From Loktanella sp. PT4BL (GTDB taxonomy: Bacteria; Pseudomonadota; Alphaproteobacteria; Rhodobacterales; Rhodobacteraceae), in the NCBI RefSeq assembly GCF_003201935.1, contig NZ_QJJL01000011.1, forward strand, positions 1 through 60,997: a stretch of DNA of 60,997 nucleotides, given 5' to 3'. The notes beneath the pieces were generated by a model. It saw nothing but the letters and a program-made list of their open reading frames with translations. It was not told the DNA's origin and ran no database searches. This document shows positions 60,982 to 60,997 of the stretch, piece by piece. How positions within the stretch are numbered: position 1 is the first letter of the stretch; every line of letters begins with the position of its first letter. The position numbers and the translations under genes were made by a program.

Positions 60982-60997
60982 CTACCGTGTTGCAGTT

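Overview
The window looks like a chromosomal segment from an alphaproteobacterium of the Rhodobacterales (Roseobacter/Rhodobacteraceae type). Reasons: TRAP and ABC sugar transporters with FadR-type GntR regulators, a non-phosphorylative pentose operon, an alphaproteobacterial-type HslV remnant, Rhodobacterales-style prophage early genes, and an initiator tRNA at the right end. No taxonomy search was possible, so this is inference from gene content.

Layout. (1) 1-5.2 kb is a decayed accessory zone: a 94-bp inverted repeat, an orphan protein with a PD-(D/E)XK-like nuclease motif, an IS5-family remnant, small orphan genes and a WYL-domain regulator. (2) 5.4-10.5 kb is the early end of an integrated element: tyrosine integrase, excisionase-like HTH, VRR-NUC nuclease, an HTH protein whose gene carries repeated palindromes, and a hypothetical, with coupled stop/start overlaps. 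The int-xis intergenic region carries related palindromes. (3) 10.7-20.7 kb is a GntR-controlled pentose regulon of Weimberg type: regulator, enolase-superfamily sugar-acid dehydratase, ABC importer, SDR sugar dehydrogenase, aldose epimerase, FAH-family keto-deoxy-pentonate dehydratase, ketoglutarate-semialdehyde dehydrogenase, and a divergent SMP-30 lactonase. (4) 21.7-30.0 kb is a hexuronate regulon: uxuA-uxuB-kdgK on the minus strand, divergent from a GntR regulator, a TRAP transporter and a zinc dehydrogenase. (5) 30.6-32.2 kb is a prophage early-gene shard. (6) 32.2-43.5 kb is a type I secretion operon (giant Ig-repeat adhesin, SapC-like protein, TolC, C39-like ABC exporter, HlyD adaptor), divergent from a LuxR-HTH/alpha-beta hydrolase fusion. 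(7) 45.4-48.3 kb holds an inactivated hslV, a broken membrane-protein gene, a FadL-family porin and an orphan nested Rz/Rz1 spanin pair. (8) 48.4-57.1 kb is a seven-gene coupled minus-strand operon: VapB/FitA antitoxin, VapC PIN toxin, MmeI-like adenine methyltransferase, RhuM-family protein, superfamily 2 helicase, GIY-YIG nuclease and a DUF4236/TPR protein. I read it as a possible undescribed restriction-type defence system headed by a toxin-antitoxin pair. (9) 57.4-61 kb has an RfaH/NusG-like protein, a chimeric nuclease/prophage pseudogene, an IHF-beta-like protein, a SEC-C/UPF0149 protein and tRNA-fMet.

The two sugar regulons complement each other. Hexuronates (TRAP import) would be routed through mannonate to 2-keto-3-deoxygluconate 6-phosphate. 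Pentoses (ABC import) would be oxidised to 2-oxoglutarate without phosphorylation. Both sit among mobile-element debris, so the whole stretch behaves like an accessory region.
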